Source: Rostratula benghalensis
Taxonomy: Eukaryota > Chordata > Aves > Charadriiformes > Rostratulidae
Length of the DNA stretch: 64,000 nt
Direction of reading: 5' to 3'
Assembly: GCA_013399305.1 (NCBI GenBank)
Contig: VXAI01000013.1
Span: forward strand, 759,129-823,128
Below the pieces are notes generated by a model that was given only the letters and a program-made list of their open reading frames with translations, had not been told where the DNA came from and did no database searches. Below are positions 59,751-64,000 of this stretch, piece by piece; the first letter of the stretch is position 1; each line of letters opens with the position of its first letter. Position numbers and translations under genes: made by a program.

Positions 59751-61712
59751 CCACCTCAAACAGAAACTCAAAGTTTGTTTCTTATTCATGTTTGTGTTTA
59801 TTTTATACGAAAACTGCAAGTCCAATGTAGTAATTGGGCTTTCTACTAAGTGCTAAAGACAATCAATGTATAATACTTTACAACATCCAGGGATATAGCC
59901 CCATGTTTTCAGTTTGATTTCTCATTTTAAATTAAGTTAAAGCATTAATTTAAATGATGAAGAAGAAAAGATTTGCAGACCGAGGCAATCATTATCAACC
60001 ACAACATATTTTGAAAGACTGAAGATGCCATCAACCATCCCTTGTGCAAAGTATTTTTATTATTATTCAGCCAGGCACTTTCAGGTTGCTCTATTGTGAA
60101 TATATTCTTTGACCTAGGACATGACTGCTAAGTCTGCAAGTCAGTATTAGGGAAGATTGCACTTACAGCATGGTTGAGATGTATGAGCATAGCTGCTTGT
60201 GCATGACTCTGAAAGCCTAATCAGTTTCAGTAATCTCTTGCATTCAATTATAGGTCAGCATGTGCCATTTCTATTGACCTCCTTATTGGAGAAAGCTATT
60301 AAGGTAGGTGTGTTTGTGCAGTTCATGGTACTGTACCACAGGCTATTAGAGTAATGATTGTGGGAAAATGTAACAGAAATGGGCAAATAACTTGGACAAT
60401 TCAAGACCTAAACAAGATAAATTTATGCAGTAGATCATAATTATATTGTAGTGAAGAAAAACACCGTATATACCGTAACTGCTTAAATCCCATGTATGCT
60501 GTACTTAACTTCCCTGACTTTCAGAAGTAGGCCAGTTTTCTGTAAGTAATGGAAAATATTTGCTAAGGTGAGTTGAGATTTTTTTTCAGACAACCTTGCT
60601 GGACCTTCTGGTGGGTCTGCAGATCAGCTGTCAGTAGAAAGGGATGGATTCATAAAACATACAAACACATGGGTAGAGCAGTAGATAAGAAAACAGAGGT
60701 GGCACATGTTCTGTGCCCAAAGCGGAAAGCAGACCACCACCATGTAAATTAGCATGGTATTGGCAGGTGTAAGTTTCCAGTCAACAAATCTGTTGGTTAA
60801 TGGAAACATCCACAAGAAGCCACAAAGGGATTATCTGGCATTACTAAAAATATTTATCTGGAACTGGGACCAGGAGTTGCAGAATGCAAACATTATGAGG
60901 GAAGAGTAAATAACTCATGACAAAGCAAAAATGGTTAAGAATGTAGAGCTGCAACTGCTCTGCAATACTGCACAATTTTAAAAGGAGTCACAGTACACTG
61001 ACCAGAATAAAATTTTCTTGTGACTGCATTTGACACATGGAAAAATGAGTAAAGAAAGAGAAGTGGGAGTAAATCTGAGCTAATGTACTAGACCCACTTA
61101 CCAAGTTCTTTAGTAGGGATTCACAGAGTAACGTAGCGCAAAAAGAAGCATCAATGAGGACAGTGATAAAAAGGCAACACAGCACTGTTCTGAGGTCTGC
61201 TGCAGTAAGCAGCAGATTTTTAGTCGTGAAAGGCAATTGAATTCTGGTTTGGCACATAATTTACACTGGGTAACTTCCATTCCAGCTTCTTATTAGAATG
61301 TCAAGCATCTTCAGACATACCATTACCTTTACTGCTGTTATTATTTTTAGTTTATTTTAAACCTTTATAAACATAGTAAATAAGCCTCTCCTCATGGACT
61401 CAAAAGTCACAGGCATTAGAAATCTTGCAAGCCTTTTGGGAAATATATATTGCATTTACATATTTAAAAAAAGAAAAAAAAACCCAGAAAATTCAGCAAT
61501 ATCTCATTTCAATAAAATAAAATAATTGAAAATAGCAGAATATTGTATAAAAAAATACAAGGGAATGAACTATGGCTTCCTAATATGCCCTCAAAACCTT
61601 TAAAGATTTAGCCCACTACTCTTATCTCATGGGATTAAGGGAAAAAATTATTTCCACAGGTCACATTTTTTTCATATGCCTTCCACAGAATACTGCTTCT
61701 AGGACATAGTGC
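59751..61712. other. Unassigned AT-rich DNA
   Basis: Nothing is recognised. The 89-codon minus-strand frame at 60988-61257 and the 63-codon frame at 60624-60815 have no domains that I can name. Confidence 0.6.
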
Positions 61713-62254
61713 CACAGAATCATAGAATCATACAATATCAGTTTGGAACGGACCTCCAGGACCATCTGGTTCAATCTTTTTTGGCAAAAGCATGGTCTGG
61801 ACAAGGTGGCCAAGCACCCTATACAATTGAATCTTAAAAGCATCCAGTGTTGGAGAATCCACCACTTCCCTGGGAGATTATTCCAATGGCTGATTGTTCT
61901 CATTGTGAAAAATTTTCCTTTTGTCTCCAATAAGAATCTTCCCAAGAGTAACTTTTATCTATTACCCCTCATCTTTTGCACGCGACTGCTTGTAAAAAGG
62001 AAGTCTCAGTCTTCTTTTTAGTGCTGTCTAAAAAGTGGAATAAGGTGATAAAGTTTTCCCTAAGCCTTCTTTTCTCAAGGCTGAACAAATCCTCAGCTTT
62101 TCCTTGTATGGCAGCCTTCCCAGTCCTTTGATCATCTTTGTGGACCTCTGGGCCTCCAGACCCCCAGACCTCCAGATCCCCATGATGTCCATATCTTTTT
62201 TTTGCATAGTGAGGACCAAAATGAACACAGTGTTTGAGCTGTGGCCTGAGAAGG
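61713..62254 (-). mobile_element. CR1 LINE, 3' half, interrupted by an LTR
   Basis: The plus strand begins 'cacagaatcatagaatcat' and runs through 'ggaacggacctccaggacc', 'gtggccaagcaccctatac', 'caccacttccctgggagat', 'ccttccctagtcctttgatc'-like sequence, and 'gtttgagctgtggcctgag'. It then breaks off at the LTR start. The missing continuation is found right after the LTR at 62994. A local expansion of CTCCAGA units lies at about 62152-62178. The minus strand encodes the end of ORF2, with stops. Confidence 0.93.
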
Positions 62255-62993
62255 TGTTCTGGTTTGAGGCAGAACTTTCTTCAGTAACTTTACTTTTCAG
62301 TTAAGTCTCTTCTAACTGACTGTACTCTCTAGTTAATTGTACATTTTTCGGACAAGTGCCACCTTCTGGCAGTGGCAACAAAGGGTGTTTATAGTTAATA
62401 CCAAGGAATGGTACGCAGAGTGGGTCTTGCTTATACTTAATGCTATAAAAAAAAAGGTCAGCTAACTTTGTTATGTGCCACATTGCGGGGTCAGAAGCAG
62501 AAGAGTGTAAAGGGGTTGCACCTCCGGGGAGGAGTGGACAGGACAGGTCACCCAAAACTGAACACCAGGGTATTCCATCTCATCTGCATTATGCTTAGTA
62601 TAATGCTGAAGGATCAAAGGGGTCATGCCTCTCTTCAACATCTGGACTCTAAGGAGGACCCTGTAGTTCTTCCTTTGACTCCAATCTGTGTGTTCTAGAA
62701 TCCAGTTCCTGTCTGCCACTGAGTCCAGTCTGGGATTTTCCCAGGGCTGGCTGGTGACATGACCATCACCTTGGGAGGTCAATATTGTTTTTCTATATAT
62801 TTGTATGTATTTCATTATTTTCTTATTAGCATTCTTATCTTTTCTGATTATTGCTAATATTTTATTAAAACTATTTTATGTTTTTCTTCAGCTCATAAGT
62901 CTCTCTCCCTTATTCTCTTTCTCTCTTCCTATTCTGAGAAGGGAGAGGGACACTGTCATTCATTCATTGGCCACCCTAGCCTAAACCTTGACA
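62255..62993 (+). mobile_element. Solo LTR (endogenous retrovirus L-like), nearly complete
   Basis: A 739-bp element starts TGTTCTGGTTTGAGG and ends CTAAACCTTGACA, so it has TG...CA ends with a short imperfect inverted repeat (TGT..GGTTT / AAACC..ACA). A TATAAAA box lies at about 62444. Internal blocks such as 'gtgccaccttctggcag', 'gtgtttatagttaatacc', 'ggtgacatgaccatcacct' and 'gaagggagagggaca' match an avian LTR family that I recognise but cannot name. Flanking 5-mers are GAAGG (left) and CAAGC (right), fitting a decayed 5-bp target duplication. No internal viral genes are present, so recombination between LTRs has removed them. Frames inside (62301-62815) are chance frames. Confidence 0.85.
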
Positions 62994-64000
62994 CAAGCAC
63001 TAAGTAGAATGGGATAATGACTCCTTTATCTCTGCTGGTGGTGCCATTGTTGATGCAACCTGACATCCTGTTGGCTTACTATACTGCATCAGCACATCGT
63101 TCACTCATATTGACCTTGTTCTCCACCAGGACCCACGGACTTTTTCCACGCAGACAGGTAGATACCAGACTTTTCTACAGTCCTGGATTACGGTTCCCAG
63201 GTGCAAGGCTTGTCCTTATAGAACTTCATAACGTTCTTGTCAGTTCACTCTTCCAGTCTGTGCAGGTCTTCCTGCAGGGTGGCTCTCCATTTCCCTTCTG
63301 AAATGCCCGCTTCCTTACTCAGTCTGGTGTCATTAGCAACCATCAGAGTACATGTGATTCCACCATTCAGATCACTTCTGAAGATATTAAACCGTGTCAG
63401 GCCCACTATTAATCCCTGGGCAACCCTACTTGTTATAGCTTGCCAGTTTGAGTTATTTACCACAACTCTCTGAGTACAGCCAGTCAGCCAGTTCCCCACC
63501 CACCATATAGACCACTTGTCTAGGCTGTAACACATCAGTTTCTCTAGGAGGAGGCTGTGGGAAGCCATAACAAAAGCCTTGGAGAGATCCAGGCAGACAG
63601 TGTCCACTGTTCACCTCACATCAACCAAGAAGTTTACTTTGTCATAGAAGGTGATCAGATTTGTCAAGAACAATTTGCCCTTGGTGAATCTGTGCTGGCT
63701 TTTCCCAATCACATGCTTCATTTCACTTGTGATAGCCCCCAGGAGAATTAATCCTGTAACTTCTCCAGAGACTGAAGTAAAACTGATGTGCCTATCATTT
63801 CCTGGATTCTCCTTCAAGCTCTTCTTGTAGGTGAGAGTGACATCAACTTTCCTCCGGTCATCTGGGACTCTGATCTCCATGACTTCTCAAAGATTATGAA
63901 CAATGGCCTTGCAATGATGTCCACCAGCTCTCTTAATGTCCTTGGGTGGATATTGTCAGAATCCAGTATTTGTAGGGGCCAAGTTCCTACAAAAGTTAGC
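62994..64000 (-). mobile_element. CR1 LINE, continuation into RT, runs off the window
   Basis: The sequence after the LTR resumes the same CR1 at 'gcactaagtagaatggga' and proceeds toward the 5' end of ORF2: 'ctccaccaggacccacgga', 'ctgtgcaggtcttcctgca', 'ctcagtctggtgtcattag', 'cagccagtcagccagttcc', 'tggagagatccaggcagac' and 'gtgagagtgacatcaactt'. At the right edge it is still in ORF2, upstream of the RT fingers. The whole copy is therefore at least 1.5 kb without the LTR. Confidence 0.95.
63245..63880 (-). pseudogene. CR1 ORF2 reverse transcriptase remnant
   Basis: Two adjacent frames cover the palm. 63611-63880 encodes DRRKVDVTLTYKKS, the fingers, and HRFTKGKLFLTNLITFYDKV. 63245-63607 encodes motif A as VCLDLSKAFVMASHSLLLEK (the second Asp of 'SKAFD' is Val), QRVVVNN, and motif B as RVAQGLIVGLTRFNIF (usual 'GVPQGSVLGPxLFNIF'). 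Motif C reads VANDTRLS instead of FADDTKL. A stop lies between the frames. Loss of acidic residues in motif C means that the enzyme would be inactive. In an intact element this protein would carry out target-primed reverse transcription in the nucleus. Confidence 0.92.

Noticed and set aside
62301..62815. Frames of 76-114 codons on both strands as viral gene remnants
   Set aside because: They fall inside an LTR, which carries regulatory sequence and no retroviral genes; no gag, pol or env similarity is visible.

Overview
This window is vertebrate nuclear DNA and almost certainly avian. It is AT-rich, has no long open frames, and is dotted with CR1 non-LTR retrotransposon (LINE) copies. Many copies still carry the CR1 3' end, seen as tandem ATTCTRTG-type octamers, or TATTC-type pentamers in one subfamily. 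Three LTR-derived repeats resemble families I associate with Neoaves (non-galliform birds), so a neoavian host is likelier than chicken. That placement rests on memory of repeat consensus sequences, not on a search.

I see no convincing host protein-coding gene, tRNA, rRNA or CRISPR array. The open frames either belong to CR1 ORF2 remnants or are short and featureless. The window is best read as a gene desert or the inside of a very large intron. One 86-base run of N (4988-5073) is an assembly gap beside a TA microsatellite.

Layout: 1-5771 is mostly unique DNA with a T/G-rich tract and the gap. 5772-14740 holds short minus-strand CR1 tails, an old reptile-type CR1 interrupted by an LTR fragment (11805-12500), and two plus-strand CR1 copies lying end to end whose tail has grown into a pentanucleotide microsatellite. 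14741-21810 is mostly unique, with one split CR1 at 18195-18848. 21811-23815 is a CR1-CR1 junction carrying endonuclease and reverse-transcriptase remnants. 23816-28074 is unique. 28075-34488 has five short CR1 pieces. 33820-36313 contains two copies of an unassigned 0.1-kb sequence. 38744-39356 is an LTR with a strong G-quadruplex motif. 41381-48878 contains a 1.8-kb CR1 and three shorter ones, including the longest intact frame in the window (175 codons, 48347-48874). 48879-61712 is mainly unique, with a 140-bp-period tandem duplication, A/C-rich tracts and an LTR 5' fragment. 61713-64000 is a long minus-strand CR1 split by a nearly complete solo LTR with a recognisable 5-bp target duplication; it runs off the window end.

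No genes here work together. Every CR1 ORF2 seen is broken by stops, frameshifts, deletions or altered catalytic motifs, so none is likely to be mobile on its own. The main interest is the record of nested and chimeric insertions, the unassigned 61-bp-identical duplicate pair, and sequence structure (G-quadruplex, purine tract, strand-asymmetric A/C tracts). I found no sign of a new biological system.
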